Assembly: GCF_003569005.1 (NCBI RefSeq)
Contig: NZ_BCUR01000004.1
Coordinates: 372,001 to 436,000 of the forward strand
Origin: Vibrio superstes
GTDB lineage: Bacteria; Pseudomonadota; Gammaproteobacteria; Enterobacterales; Vibrionaceae
Direction of reading: 5' to 3'
Length of the DNA: 64,000 nt
In this document: piece by piece, positions 17,964 to 27,436 of the stretch
How positions within the stretch are numbered: position 1 is the first letter of the stretch
Layout of the letters: each line of letters opens with the position of its first letter
Position numbers and translations under genes: made by a program
Notes under the pieces: generated by a model
What the model was told of the DNA's origin: nothing
Seen by the model: the letters and a program-made list of their open reading frames with translations, nothing else
The model's database searches: none

Positions 17964-19181
17964 CTAGCTTGCTTTTTCTTCTTCCTTGTCGGTTTTATCT
18001 TCTTTGTCGGAGAAGATATCCGCAACCTTTTCTTTTTCTAGGGTGCCTTCTAGTTCTCCCTCGTCGTTAATCACGGGTAGTGAATAGTCGGAAGAAATCG
18101 CCTCTGTAAGCACCTCTTCAATGGCAGACTCTGATGAGATGGTGGGCACGTCTTCATACAGGCTTGGCTCTATATTATCGATAGCATCATCTTGTGAGGC
18201 TTCTTCTAGAGTCTCCTCGGTGATCAGGCCTTGGTAGCCCTCTTCGGTAACATGGTAGCCGTAGTCGTGTTCGGACTTTCTCATCTGTCTTAACGCACCT
18301 TCGATCGTGCTGGTGGTAATGCGTAAAGAAGGCTTTTGCATTACGGTTTCCACAGTCAGAGCGCGAGCGCGATTCACGTCTTTAACAAAGGCTTCAACGT
18401 AATCGGTCGCAGGGTGCAATAGGATCTCGTCTGGTGTGCCTTGCTGTACCAATTCACCGTCTTTCAAGATAGCAATCTTGTCACCAATGCGCAGTGCTTC
18501 ATCTAAATCGTGGGTGATAAAGATGATGGTCTTGTGCAGTTTCTCTTGAAGCTCAATCAACTGATCCTGCATCTCGCTACGAATCAACGGATCGAGTGCG
18601 GAAAAGGCTTCATCCATTAACAGGATTTCGGCATCAGTACACAGGGCGCGAGCCAAGCCAACACGCTGCTGCTGTCCACCAGAGAGTTGTGATGGGTATT
18701 GGTCTTCGTAGCCTTTCAGGCCTACGGTTTCTACCCATTCGGTGGCCTTTACGAGACGCTCAGTTTTATCAAGGCCTTGGATCTCTAAGCCATAGGCAAC
18801 GTTGTCTATCACCTTGCGGTGAGGGAGCAGGCCGAAGCGTTGGAATACCATCGACATCTTATGTCGGCGGAACTCTTCGAGCTCTTTTGGGGCGAACTGC
18901 ATGACATCGGTGCCTTCAACGTCTATTCGACCTTCAGTTGGGTCGATAAGGCGGTTGAAGTGACGAATCAAGGTGGATTTTCCTGAGCCAGATAAGCCCA
19001 TGATTACAAAAATCTCTCCGTTATTGATCTCTAGGTTGATATCTTTCAAGCCCACTGTGTGACCGGTTTTAGCAAGTACTTCGTCTTTGCTGAGTCCTTC
19101 TTTGACCATAGGCAATACAGACTGTGGCTTAGGGCCAAATATCTTATATAGGCCAGAGATTTTGATCAGAGGTTTAGTCAT
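17964..19181 (-). CDS. proV: Glycine betaine/choline-type ABC transporter, ATP-binding subunit
   Basis: A 405-residue ATPase of the ProV/OpuAA group. The N-terminal PKPQSVLPMVKEGLSKDEVL segment is typical of the group. Walker A is GLSGSGKST, the signature is LSGGQQQRVGLARAL, and Walker B is ILLMDEAFSALD. The C-terminal third (about 280-395) carries two CBS-like stretches, which in OpuA sense ionic strength, and then a highly charged Lys/Glu/Asp tail. The start overlaps the end of the permease gene by eight bases, so it is the last gene of an X-W-V operon. It powers osmolyte import across the inner membrane. Choline or proline betaine are alternative substrates. Confidence 0.9.
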   Translation of the reverse strand: MTKPLIKISGLYKIFGPKPQSVLPMVKEGLSKDEVLAKTGHTVGLKDINLEINNGEIFVIMGLSGSGKSTLIRHFNRLIDPTEGRIDVEGTDVMQFAPKELEEFRRHKMSMVFQRFGLLPHRKVIDNVAYGLEIQGLDKTERLVKATEWVETVGLKGYEDQYPSQLSGGQQQRVGLARALCTDAEILLMDEAFSALDPLIRSEMQDQLIELQEKLHKTIIFITHDLDEALRIGDKIAILKDGELVQQGTPDEILLHPATDYVEAFVKDVNRARALTVETVMQKPSLRITTSTIEGALRQMRKSEHDYGYHVTEEGYQGLITEETLEEASQDDAIDNIEPSLYEDVPTISSESAIEEVLTEAISSDYSLPVINDEGELEGTLEKEKVADIFSDKEDKTDKEEEKAS

Positions 19182-20073
19182 GTCTTAAATCTCCTAGGTG
19201 AGCCTGAGTCCGTTTAGCATAAGCCTGTGTCGAACGGTCGATAAGAATAGCCAACACCACAATGGCCAAGCCATTGAGCAAGCCCAGTGTGAAGTACTGA
19301 TTGGTGATGGACTTGAGTACCGGTTGGCCAAGTCCTTTCACGCCGATCATCGATGCGATAACGACCATAGATAGCGCCATCATTACGGTTTGGTTGATAC
19401 CAGCCATGATAGTCGGCATTGCTAAAGGTAGTTGCACGCCAAACAAGCGCTGGCTACGGCTTGCGCCAAAGGCTGTGGCGGCTTCCATCACCTCTTTATC
19501 AACTAATCTGATACCAAGATTGGTCAGACGAATAACCGGCGGGATAGCATAGATAACAACGGCGATTAATCCAGGGATCTTACCGATACCTAACAGCATT
19601 ACTACAGGTATCAAATAGACGAATGCGGGCATGGTTTGCATGATATCGAGAATCGGTGTCACGACACTCTGAACTCGATTAGAACGTGCCATTGCAATGC
19701 CAATAGGGATGCCGACAACGATGGCGAGTAAGGTACATACGGTAATGATACTGAGCGTTCGCATCGTATCTTCCCACATACCCAAATATCCAATGAAAAT
19801 AAGTGCAATGACTCCGCCAATAGTCAGTTTAATTGAGCGACTGGCAAGGTAAATAAGGGCAGTAATAACGGCTAAAACAATAAACCAAGGAGTGGCGAGT
19901 AGTAATTTCTCAAACCACACCAAGAATGAAAGAAGTGGGTCAAATAGGGATTCGATTAAGTCACCATATTCTCTCGAAAAATCTTTGTAAGCACCGTCTA
20001 ACGATTTGCGAATATTTCGCATAGTAGAGCGGTCTATTTCCGGAAAACTGGACAACCAACTGCTATCGAACAT
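19174..20073 (-). CDS. proW: Glycine betaine/choline-type ABC transporter, permease subunit
   Basis: A 299-residue membrane subunit from the ATG at 20073, which has AAAGGAAT before it; an in-frame TTG at 20103 has no such site. A long N-terminal stretch leads to about seven helices. The binding-protein-dependent permease motif is visible around KEVMEAATAFGASRSQRLFG, followed by QLPLAMPTIMAGINQTVMMA, as in ProW. It couples to the ATPase whose start overlaps its end, and follows the binding-protein gene by 66 bases. Confidence 0.9.
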   Translation of the reverse strand: MFDSSWLSSFPEIDRSTMRNIRKSLDGAYKDFSREYGDLIESLFDPLLSFLVWFEKLLLATPWFIVLAVITALIYLASRSIKLTIGGVIALIFIGYLGMWEDTMRTLSIITVCTLLAIVVGIPIGIAMARSNRVQSVVTPILDIMQTMPAFVYLIPVVMLLGIGKIPGLIAVVIYAIPPVIRLTNLGIRLVDKEVMEAATAFGASRSQRLFGVQLPLAMPTIMAGINQTVMMALSMVVIASMIGVKGLGQPVLKSITNQYFTLGLLNGLAIVVLAILIDRSTQAYAKRTQAHLGDLRHD

Positions 20074-20139
20074 ATATATTCCTTTATATAGTCGAAAGGG
20101 CAACTGGCTAGCTGCCCTTAATTAATGGTTTAGATGGGG

Positions 20140-21132
20140 TTATAGATTGGCAGCAATTTTATCTGCTACTTCAGGTGATACCCATTGCTTCCAAATTTCT
20201 GGTGAAGTTTCAAAGAAGTGGTACATAGTGTCTTCTGAGCTTGCTTGCTCATCTTCCATCCATGCTAGCAACTTGTTCATATCGCTGTTCTTGAAGCCAC
20301 GCTTAGAAAGGTACTCCATAGCCATTGGGTTCTTGTCCGCAAAGGTTGCAGCAACCACAGTGTTCACTGGCGATGGTGGGTACATAGATACTGTTGGGTT
20401 TTCACAGCTCTCTAGGGCGATACAGTTAACGAACTCTTCTTCGTTCACACCGCTACCAAAGTCCACCTTAACCATCTCGTACTTACCAAGAACGGCAGTT
20501 GGTGCCCAGTAGTAACCGAACCAACCTTCTTTGCGTTCATAGGCTTTTGCAATAGAGCCTGATAGACCAGCGCTTGAGCCTGAGTCAATAAGCTCGAAAC
20601 CAGCTTCTTCTAGCTCAAGCGCTTCAAATAGGTTTCCACCTGAGATTTGACAGCCCCAACCGGCAGGACAGCCGTAAAAGCCAGCCAAATCTGGATCTTC
20701 AGGGTGTTTGAATAGCTTTGCGTGTTTTTTAACGCCTTCGATTGTCGCCAGTTCTGGATACTCTTCAACAAGGTAGGATGGCACCCAGAAGCCTTCTTCA
20801 CCGCCATCTACAAGGGCTTTACCTGCGTAGGCTAAACGGCCTTCTTCTACGCCTTTTTCAACGGCGTCTTTAACGGAGTTTGTCCAAAGTTCTGGAGCAA
20901 TATCAGGTTGGCCTTTTTCAATCATTGAGGTTGCGGTTGGCATAGTATCGCCAGGGGTAAGCTCTGCGTCACAACCGTAGCCATGCTCTAGTATGAAGCG
21001 ATCAATGTTGGCAATGACACTGGCTGAGTTCCAGTTCATATCTGCGATAGTAACAGTGCCACATTCATCAGCTTGAACGTGAGTTGAAACACTAGCGATG
21101 AATGCTAGTGAGGCTAGTTTCCATTTCATCAT
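20140..21132 (-). CDS. proX: Glycine betaine/choline-type ABC transporter, periplasmic binding protein
   Basis: A 330-residue exported binding protein. The signal peptide (KWKLASLAFIASVSTHVQA) is followed by the mature start DECGTVTIADMNWNSASV. Aromatic residues that cage the quaternary ammonium group in ProX-type proteins are plausible at MNWNSA, PELWTNS, GFWVPSY and GWFGYYWAP, and cysteine pairs (YGC, FYGCPAGWGC, NCIALESC) suggest disulfides. It is first in the operon, unlike the V-W-X order of E. coli. Two adjacent ATG codons (21132, 21129) are possible; AAAGGA lies just ahead. A TATAAT is present 39 bases upstream on its strand, without a good -35. Confidence 0.88.
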   Translation of the reverse strand: MMKWKLASLAFIASVSTHVQADECGTVTIADMNWNSASVIANIDRFILEHGYGCDAELTPGDTMPTATSMIEKGQPDIAPELWTNSVKDAVEKGVEEGRLAYAGKALVDGGEEGFWVPSYLVEEYPELATIEGVKKHAKLFKHPEDPDLAGFYGCPAGWGCQISGGNLFEALELEEAGFELIDSGSSAGLSGSIAKAYERKEGWFGYYWAPTAVLGKYEMVKVDFGSGVNEEEFVNCIALESCENPTVSMYPPSPVNTVVAATFADKNPMAMEYLSKRGFKNSDMNKLLAWMEDEQASSEDTMYHFFETSPEIWKQWVSPEVADKIAANL

Positions 21133-21537
21133 AAGTCCTTTTATATGGTTTAGTCTCCATTTAAGGTTACATTATATCGGTTAGTTATTGTACCCCGCGT
21201 TCCTTAGAACTAAAAATAAGCACTTGAAAATTAACTTATTTCCCTCTTTTTTGAGCAAAATGGCCTCTAAATATAAAAATAGAAAACTCGCGAATGGAAT
21301 TAAATACTCAGCATTAAATTCTTATATATCAGTCACTAAGCGAACTGAAAAACGCAACAATCAAAGTATCTGTTATTCTTAAAAGTAATGCAAATATGGT
21401 TTGTTCTACTATTTTGCTATAAGCGTTAGAGGAAAGAGAATAACAGGGCGATTTGCGTGAAATTAAGTAAGAGGACTTATTTAACAGCAAGAGAAATAAG
21501 GATATTAGCAGCGAAGTTAATTCGTTAAGAACAAAAA
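21133..21537. other. AT-rich intergenic region before proX
   Basis: About 400 bases separate the proX start from the terminator of the TPR gene, which reads towards it. It is AT-rich, holds a TATAAT at 21171-21176 on the minus strand that could be the proX -10, and contains only a weak 64-codon frame without a ribosome site. I see no RNA gene or repeat. Confidence 0.55.
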
Positions 21538-21564
21538 GACATCGAGTTTTATTACCTCGATGTC
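21538..21564 (-). terminator. Rho-independent terminator of the TPR gene
   Basis: A 9-bp stem (GACATCGAG / CTCGATGTC) with a 9-base loop is followed on the minus strand by TTTTTG, 20 bases after the stop codon of the TPR gene. Confidence 0.85.
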
Positions 21565-21583
21565 ATCATTGAAAGATTCAAAA

Positions 21584-22087
21584 TTAGAGTTTGTTGGAAA
21601 CGCCAAAGAACTGCTCAGGTGTTTTTTCTCGACCATTTTTCACTACGTATTCCAGTTCCGTTGCCAAAGGTGAGCCCATTTCCACAAGTGTTTGGTGGTC
21701 TTCTAATGCACGCTGTTTATCACCCATTTGGACATACAGTACGCCTCGATACATATAAGGTTCGGGCAATTTCGAATCGAGATAAATGGCTTTATTGTAG
21801 TGGGTAAGCGCAGTTTTGTAGTTTTCGGATCCTTGCTTTCTCAAGGTGTAGGCAAGGTTATTGTGTGCCTCAGCCAGCTTGCTATCCTTTCTGATAGCGC
21901 TACGAAATTTCTTCTCTGCCTTAGAAAATTTCTTGTCCATCATCAGTTTGACGCCCTGATTGTAGAGTCTCTCTGCGCTGCCGGAAGAACTAGAATGGTA
22001 TGAGCCTGAGCCCGCAGCAAAGGTCTGGGAGGTAACAAGCGACGAACTAAGTAGCATGGTGAGTAGAGAAACCAATACCTTTGTCAT
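21584..22087 (-). CDS. Exported tetratricopeptide-repeat protein
   Basis: A 167-residue protein with a signal peptide (LVSLLTMLLSSSLVTSQTFA, cleavage likely after AFAAG or TFAA), a short Ser/Gly stretch, and about three TPR units from residue 38 (RLYNQGVKLMMDKKFSKAEK; AEAHNNLAYTLRKQGSENYK; PEPYMYRGVLYVQMGDKQRA). TPRs bind partner proteins, so a periplasmic scaffold or assembly role is likely, but no partner is adjacent. It is a single-gene unit with its own terminator and is divergent from the small frameshifted gene. Confidence 0.75.
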   Translation of the reverse strand: MTKVLVSLLTMLLSSSLVTSQTFAAGSGSYHSSSSGSAERLYNQGVKLMMDKKFSKAEKKFRSAIRKDSKLAEAHNNLAYTLRKQGSENYKTALTHYNKAIYLDSKLPEPYMYRGVLYVQMGDKQRALEDHQTLVEMGSPLATELEYVVKNGREKTPEQFFGVSNKL

Positions 22088-22338
22088 AACGAACCCCTGC
22101 TCTAAATCTGCGATGATATGTCAGTTATCTACGAACAAAGTTAGAGTTAGGTTCAATGTAAGAGTGCAGGTACTTGGCTACTTGAGAGCTTAGCCGGCGT
22201 TGAGTAAATTCATTGGCGTTTTCATCATCTCAAGAAAGTGGCTCGACGCCTCAAATATTGCCTTAATTTGTCATTAAATGACCTAGTTAATGAGTTCCTC
22301 AATCCTTACCTTTGATTCTTTTCTCAAGGGATAAGATT

Positions 22339-22676
22339 ATGCATTCAGTACTCAATAGATTATCCAATAATCACTTGTGTTTATGGTCACAAAGCAGAGT
22401 GTCTATCATGTGGCTCAATGTGATTCTTTATGCCGTTATTATGGCTGGATGGAAGGCCTATCAACAGGAACTCTTTGTTTACAATGAAGACGCTGTGCGC
22501 TTCACACCAATAGGAATAGCTTATTAGTTTGGGCGCTTTCTTTGGTGGTAATAGATGTGCTTGTGTCGAAGGAAACCTTAAGGCGTTTAGACAGGCATGC
22601 TTTCTCAAAGGCTGAGCTAAATGTCATGGCTAAACCATTGAACCTTCGCTCAATGTTAAAGAAAATGACAGGTTAG
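22339..22676 (+). pseudogene. Small two-helix membrane protein, apparently frameshifted
   Basis: A reading frame opens at ATG 22339 with AAGGGA seven bases before it and runs to a stop at 22525-22527. The next frame is then open to TAG 22674-22676. Joined, the two parts make a coherent protein of about 112 residues: an N-terminal stretch (HSVLNRLSNNHLCLW), one hydrophobic helix (WLNVILYAVIMAGW), a loop, a second helix (LLVWALSLVVIDVLVS), and a basic tail (LNLRSMLKKMTG). A terminator follows 29 bases later. One base lost in the TTATTA tract near 22521-22526 would explain it. A sequencing error or an unrelated short frame is the alternative. I do not recognise the family. Confidence 0.45.
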
Positions 22677-22701
22677 CGATTTTTAACCTACTAGAAACGA
22701 C

Positions 22702-22732
22702 AAAGGCTCGTAGATTTCTCTACGAGCCTTTT
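22702..22732 (+). terminator. Bidirectional-looking rho-independent terminator
   Basis: A stem of 10 GC-rich pairs (GGCTCGTAGA / TCTACGAGCC), extended by AAA/TTT, has a TTTC loop. The T run is TTTT on the plus strand. It follows the frameshifted small gene and also lies just beyond the minus-strand tRNA. Confidence 0.85.
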
Positions 22733-22737
22733 GTATA

Positions 22738-22814
22738 TGGTGGCCCCTCACAGACTTGAACTGTGGACCTAACGATTATGAGTCGTGCGCTCTAACCAAC
22801 TGAGCTAAGGGGCC
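22738..22814 (-). tRNA. ileX: tRNA-Ile2 (anticodon CAT)
   Basis: Read on the minus strand, a 77-base cloverleaf begins GGCCCCTTAGCTCAG and ends with an encoded CCA. The acceptor stem pairs GGCCCCT with AGGGGCC, the anticodon loop is CTCATAA and the T-loop TTCAAGT. The acceptor stem and anticodon stem match E. coli ileX, whose CAT anticodon is modified to lysidine to read AUA, rather than initiator or elongator methionine tRNA. ileX lies near rpoD in E. coli as well, which supports the call. Confidence 0.9.
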
Positions 22815-22920
22815 ATGTAGGGTGAGATTATATGAGATGGATAGTGGAGTGTCTAGACGAAGAATCGGGAATGGTACTGATTTACGTATAGTTTTTATGC
22901 GATCAAACCACTAGATACAA

Positions 22921-22946
22921 AAAAGGTGAGCTAGTGCTCACCTTTT
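22921..22946 (-). terminator. Rho-independent terminator of rpoD
   Basis: An 11-bp stem (AAAAGGTGAGC / GCTCACCTTTT) with loop TAGT continues into a T run on the minus strand, just past the rpoD stop. Confidence 0.9.
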
Positions 22947-22964
22947 AAACGCAATTGCTGTCGA

Positions 22965-24806
22965 TTACTCGTCTAGGAAGCTGCGCAGAGTTTCGGAGCG
23001 GCTTGGATGACGTAGTTTACGTAGTGCTTTTGCTTCGATCTGACGGATACGCTCACGAGTAACGTCGAACTGCTTACCGACTTCTTCTAGAGTGTGGTCA
23101 GTGTTCATATCGATACCAAAGCGCATACGCAGTACTTTCGCTTCACGAGGTGTTAAGCCTGCTAGAACGTCTTTAGTTGCAAACTTAAGACTCGTTGCCG
23201 TTGCTGAGTCTAAAGGCAGCTCTAGAGTCGTATCCTCGATGAAATCACCTAGATGCGAATCTTCGTCGTCACCGATTGGTGTCTCCATAGAGATTGGCTC
23301 TTTAGCGATCTTAAGTACTTTACGAATCTTATCTTCAGGCATTTGCATGCGTTCTGCCAATTCTTCTGGCAGAGGCTCACGACCCATCTCCTGAAGCATC
23401 TGGCGAGAGATACGATTCAGTTTGTTGATGGTCTCGATCATATGTACAGGGATACGAATAGTACGCGCCTGGTCAGCAATAGAGCGAGTAATTGCCTGAC
23501 GAATCCACCAAGTTGCATAAGTAGAGAACTTGTAACCACGACGGTATTCGAACTTATCTACCGCTTTCATCAGGCCAATGTTACCTTCCTGGATAAGATC
23601 CAAGAACTGTAGGCCACGGTTGGTGTATTTCTTCGCGATAGAGATAACAAGACGTAAGTTCGCCTCTACCATCTCTTTCTTCGCACGGCGAGCTTTAGCT
23701 TCACCAATAGACATACGACGGCTGATGTCTTTAATAGACTGAACCGTTAGTGATGTCTCTTGTTCAATGCTCTTAAGCTTCTGGATAGAGCGACGGATGT
23801 CTTCTTCGTTACGACGGATCTTCTCTTTATAAGGTGCGTCTGAAGATAGAGTTTGGTCTACCCATGCATCGTTTGATTCATTGCCCGTAAAGAGCTTAAC
23901 GAACTCTTTCTTCGGCATGCCACCGTATTCTACGGTTTGGCGCATGATCAAACGTTCTTGTGTACGAACGCGCTCCATAGAGGTGCGAAGTTGAGTTACC
24001 AGATGGTCAAACTGTTTTGGCGTAAGACGGAATTCACGGAATACGTCATTGACCTTAGAGGTAGCAACCTTAAAGGCTTTGCTATCGCGGCCTTCAGTGT
24101 TAGAAACCAACTGCAGATCTTGGTACGTTTTGCGAAGTTCAGTAAATCTTTCTAGAGCGAGCTCTGGATCGATACCTGTATCTTCTTCTTCGTCATCTTC
24201 GTCATCTGCGTCATCTGCATCTTCTTCTTTAAGATCAGTTTCAGCTAGCTCAGAACCAACGTGTGTTGCTGTTGGGGCTGTAGTACCGTCATCATCTGGG
24301 TCAACAAAACCTGAAATGATGTCTGTTAGGCGAAGTTCTTCAGCTTGAACTTTATCGAACTGCTCTAAAACATACGGGATTGTGCCAGGAAATTCAGCAA
24401 CTGATGCTTGAACTTGATTGATGCCATCTTCGATACGCTTAGCGATATCGATCTCGCCCTCACGAGTCAGAAGCTCAACAGTACCCATCTCACGCATGTA
24501 CATGCGGACAGGGTCTGTTGTACGGCCAATTTCACTTTCAACGGTACTTAAAGCGGCAACGGCAGCTTCTGCTGCATCCTCATCGACTTCTTCATTCTCG
24601 TCGTTGATAGTGTCGTCATCAATTTCAGTAGCATTTTCAACTACTTTAATGCCCATGTCGTTGATCATCTGAATGATATCTTCAACCTGTTCAGAGTCGA
24701 CAATCTCAGGTGGAAGATGGTCGTTCACTTCAGCATATGTGAGATAGCCTTGCTCTTTGCCTTTTAGAACAAGTGCTTTAAGCTGTGACTGCTTATTTTG
24801 ATCCAT
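22965..24806 (-). CDS. rpoD: RNA polymerase primary sigma factor sigma-70
   Basis: A 613-residue housekeeping sigma factor, the E. coli length. Region 1.1 is at the N-terminus, followed by a long non-conserved insert with an acidic Asp/Glu stretch (about residues 190-215). Region 2 holds [40 protein letters not shown] and [20 protein letters not shown]. Region 4.2 holds the helix-turn-helix [20 protein letters not shown]. It is the last gene of the rpsU-yqeY-dnaG-rpoD order, 96 bases after dnaG. The protein directs core polymerase to most growth promoters. Confidence 0.98.
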   Translation of the reverse strand: MDQNKQSQLKALVLKGKEQGYLTYAEVNDHLPPEIVDSEQVEDIIQMINDMGIKVVENATEIDDDTINDENEEVDEDAAEAAVAALSTVESEIGRTTDPVRMYMREMGTVELLTREGEIDIAKRIEDGINQVQASVAEFPGTIPYVLEQFDKVQAEELRLTDIISGFVDPDDDGTTAPTATHVGSELAETDLKEEDADDADDEDDEEEDTGIDPELALERFTELRKTYQDLQLVSNTEGRDSKAFKVATSKVNDVFREFRLTPKQFDHLVTQLRTSMERVRTQERLIMRQTVEYGGMPKKEFVKLFTGNESNDAWVDQTLSSDAPYKEKIRRNEEDIRRSIQKLKSIEQETSLTVQSIKDISRRMSIGEAKARRAKKEMVEANLRLVISIAKKYTNRGLQFLDLIQEGNIGLMKAVDKFEYRRGYKFSTYATWWIRQAITRSIADQARTIRIPVHMIETINKLNRISRQMLQEMGREPLPEELAERMQMPEDKIRKVLKIAKEPISMETPIGDDEDSHLGDFIEDTTLELPLDSATATSLKFATKDVLAGLTPREAKVLRMRFGIDMNTDHTLEEVGKQFDVTRERIRQIEAKALRKLRHPSRSETLRSFLDE

Positions 24807-24902
24807 AGATGGTATCCAAATCCTGGTCTGGTGAAGTAACTAGTTTGCGAAATGCAGACCGCTAATTATAGCAAAGTTTTTACAATACAAGCGTTCAGGG
24901 TC

Positions 24903-26666
24903 TCATGCTTTTAAGTCTAGCATTAAAGCCAGCAGCTCCCTTTTCTCATCGACTGATAAGCCGATACTTCTTTCTTTCGCTTGTAGGGTTTCAATTTGCC
25001 TTTCGATACACTGATAAATCACCTTATCGAGTGAATCGCAAAAAATATCGTCATGATTGTCTTCTTCTTTATAAGTGGGAAGATCCCAGCTTGCGAGAAG
25101 TGACAATATTCGTTCGTCTTTTTGATCACGCCAGTGCTCTAATAACTGGCCTGTGGTGATATGGGGATGATTTATACACTTATCAACCACATCGAGTAAT
25201 AAACTTAGTCCAGGCAGGTTAGTTTGCCTAATTGAATCTAAGTTTGGCATTAACTCCACGTAATGCGGGTTCTGAAGCAATAATGCTATGACCACTCGCA
25301 TTGGGGTTCGCTCAATCTTTTTATGTGGTGCAGGGCGTGTTGCTTGTTCATCTGATTTTGCTATTAGCTGTTGAAGTTGCCTTTCATCAACTAAGCCTAG
25401 TTTTCGCCCCAATAATTCACGTAAGTACATACGAAGCGTGCCGCCGGGTACCTTGCTGATCAGAGGGATAGCTAGGGTGCTTAGCTTGGCCATACCCTCT
25501 TTACTGCTGGTATCTACCTGCTGCATTAGGGTTTGGAACATAAACTCAGATAAGGTTGTTGCGCTGGCAACTTGTTCTTCAAACGCCTGCTTACCGTGTT
25601 GACGAATATAGGTATCAGGGTCTTCACCATCAGGTAAGAACATAAACTTAAGCTGGCGGCCATCGTTCAGATAAGGAAGCGCATTTTCCATCGCTCTCCA
25701 AGCTGCATCACGACCTGCTCGGTCACCATCATAACAACAGACAATACTGCTGGTTTGACGAAACAGCATTTGCAAATGATCGCCAGTGGTAGACGTACCA
25801 AGGGAAGCCACCGCATAATCGACGCCAAATTGAGCCAGTGCCACTACGTCCATATACCCCTCGACTACCAGAATGTGTTCTGGTGAGCGGTGAGTTTGCA
25901 GAACCTCATATAAACCATACAGCTCTTTGCCTTTATGGAATACAGGGGTTTCCGGTGAGTTGAGGTACTTAGGGGTACCGTCACCTAAGACGCGGCCACC
26001 AAAGCCAATCACTCGGCCACGTCGATCACGAATAGGGAACATGACACGGCCACGGAAGCGGTCATATCGGTTACCCTTATCGTTTTCGATAAGCATGCCT
26101 GCGCTAACTAGCGCATCTTCTGTTGGTTTTTGTTGCCCAAATTGTTTTCGTACAGAATCCCATTCATCCGGTACGAAACCAATCTCAAATTTTTGTGCTA
26201 TTTCACCACTAAGACCACGATTCTTCAGGTACTCAATAGCGGTTTTTCCTGCACTTGTTTTCAATTGCGAGCGATAGAAATTCGCAATACTACCTAGTAG
26301 GTCGTATAGGCTACGTTTCTGCTCTGTATTCGCGGTTGGGCCTTTGCTAAATCCACCCTGACGTTGCTCTCGAGGCACCTCAAGACCAAGGTGTGAGGCA
26401 AGTTCTTCTATCGCTTCAACAAACTCAAGACGTTCGTATTCCATCATAAAGTCGATGGCATTACCGTGCACACCACAGCCAAAGCAATGGTAGAACTGTT
26501 TTTCTTGGCTAACGCTGAAAGAGGGGGTTTTCTCGTTATGGAATGGGCAGCAAGCGCCGTAGTTCTTGCCTTGTTTCTTTAGTTTTACTCGTGCGTCAAC
26601 GATATCGACAATATCGAGTCGAGCAAGTAGATCATCAATGAAGGTACGTGGTATATGTCCAGCCAT
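24903..26666 (-). CDS. dnaG: DNA primase
   Basis: Makes RNA primers at the replication fork. 587 residues, near the 581 of E. coli. The N-terminal CHC2 zinc finger is intact (C40, H43, C61 and C64 in CPFHN and CFGCG). The TOPRIM catalytic core is at about 258-340 (LVVEGYMDVVALAQFGV, then CYDGDRAGRDAAW), and the helicase-binding C-terminal domain follows. It sits between yqeY (a hairpin lies in the 86-base gap) and rpoD, as in the macromolecular-synthesis operon. The hairpin probably lowers expression relative to rpsU. Confidence 0.97.
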   Translation of the reverse strand: MAGHIPRTFIDDLLARLDIVDIVDARVKLKKQGKNYGACCPFHNEKTPSFSVSQEKQFYHCFGCGVHGNAIDFMMEYERLEFVEAIEELASHLGLEVPREQRQGGFSKGPTANTEQKRSLYDLLGSIANFYRSQLKTSAGKTAIEYLKNRGLSGEIAQKFEIGFVPDEWDSVRKQFGQQKPTEDALVSAGMLIENDKGNRYDRFRGRVMFPIRDRRGRVIGFGGRVLGDGTPKYLNSPETPVFHKGKELYGLYEVLQTHRSPEHILVVEGYMDVVALAQFGVDYAVASLGTSTTGDHLQMLFRQTSSIVCCYDGDRAGRDAAWRAMENALPYLNDGRQLKFMFLPDGEDPDTYIRQHGKQAFEEQVASATTLSEFMFQTLMQQVDTSSKEGMAKLSTLAIPLISKVPGGTLRMYLRELLGRKLGLVDERQLQQLIAKSDEQATRPAPHKKIERTPMRVVIALLLQNPHYVELMPNLDSIRQTNLPGLSLLLDVVDKCINHPHITTGQLLEHWRDQKDERILSLLASWDLPTYKEEDNHDDIFCDSLDKVIYQCIERQIETLQAKERSIGLSVDEKRELLALMLDLKA

Positions 26667-26701
26667 AGATCCTAAAGAAAGTGCAAGTTGCGAGATACAA
26701 A

Positions 26702-26733
26702 CAAGCCGTGCATTCAGAGAATAGCACGGCTTG
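26702..26733 (-). terminator. Attenuator-like hairpin between yqeY and dnaG
   Basis: A perfect 10-bp stem (CAAGCCGTGC / GCACGGCTTG) with a 12-base loop is followed on the minus strand by TTTGTATC. The weak T run suggests partial termination, matching the known internal terminator upstream of dnaG in E. coli. Confidence 0.7.
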
Positions 26734-26752
26734 CTTTAATTTTTATGTGGGA

Positions 26753-27196
26753 TTAAGCCAGTTTAGAGCGAACTAAACCACTTACTTTACCCATATCTGC
26801 ACGCCCTTGAATTTGCGGTTTAAGAACGCCCATTACTTTGCCCATGTCTTGCATGTCCGCAGCGCCCGATTCAGTAATTGCATTTTCAATCAATACAGAT
26901 ACTTCTTCTTCGCTAAGCGGTTGAGGCATAAATTCCTCAAGCACTGTAATTTCAGCTTTCTCAACATCGGCAAGGTCTTGACGATCGGCAGATTCATACT
27001 GAGCGACAGAATCGCGACGCTGTTTAACCATCTTAACCATGATAGCGACGATATCATCATCAGAAAGAGTAATTCTTTCGTCAACTTCACGTTGCTTGAT
27101 TGCAGATAGAGCTAAACGAATAGTGCCAAGGCGCGCTTTGTCCTTGGCTCTCATCGCAGATTTTTGCTCTTCTTTGAGATTATCAATAAGAGCCAT
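26753..27196 (-). CDS. yqeY: GatB/YqeY domain protein
   Basis: A 147-residue YqeY protein, all-helical, related to the tail domain of the amidotransferase GatB. Recognisable segments are RLGTIRLALSAIKQREVDER, FMPQPLSEEEV and the GMGK-like C-terminal region (DMGKVMGVLKPQIQGRADMG). Its role is uncertain; a link to tRNA or aminoacyl-tRNA handling is inferred from GatB. It lies between rpsU (24 bases) and dnaG, the usual place in Vibrio and many other bacteria, though absent from E. coli here. Confidence 0.92.
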   Translation of the reverse strand: MALIDNLKEEQKSAMRAKDKARLGTIRLALSAIKQREVDERITLSDDDIVAIMVKMVKQRRDSVAQYESADRQDLADVEKAEITVLEEFMPQPLSEEEVSVLIENAITESGAADMQDMGKVMGVLKPQIQGRADMGKVSGLVRSKLA

Positions 27197-27220
27197 TACT
27201 AATTCCTAATTAAATCGGGA

Positions 27221-27436
27221 TTAGTAAAGACGAACGCGACGTGCGTTTTCGCGAGCTAGCTTCTTAGCGTGACGCTTTTGAGCTGCTGCTTTAGCGCGTT
27301 TACGAACTGTTGTTGGTTTCTCGTAGTGCTCACGACGACGCACTTCAGAAAGAATACCTGCTTTTTCGCAAGAGCGCTTAAAGCGACGTAGAGCTACGTC
27401 GAACGGTTCGTTTTCACGTACTTTAACTACTGGCAT
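27221..27436 (-). CDS. rpsU: 30S ribosomal protein bS21
   Basis: Small-subunit protein near the 3' end of 16S rRNA, important for initiation on natural messages. 71 residues, the family length; the start [20 protein letters not shown] and the basic C-terminus ([16 protein letters not shown]) are practically those of E. coli. AGGTGAAAGGC precedes the ATG. It leads the rpsU-yqeY-dnaG-rpoD order and is divergent from tsaD across 221 bases. Confidence 0.98.

Noticed and set aside
21188..21382. 64-codon plus-strand frame in the region before proX
   Set aside because: No ribosome site, low-complexity Lys/Asn content typical of AT-rich noncoding DNA, and no neighbour logic.
24160..24240. Repetitive TCTTC/GTCATC stretch as a tandem repeat
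   Set aside because: It encodes the natural acidic Asp/Glu insert of the sigma-70 non-conserved region and needs no other explanation.
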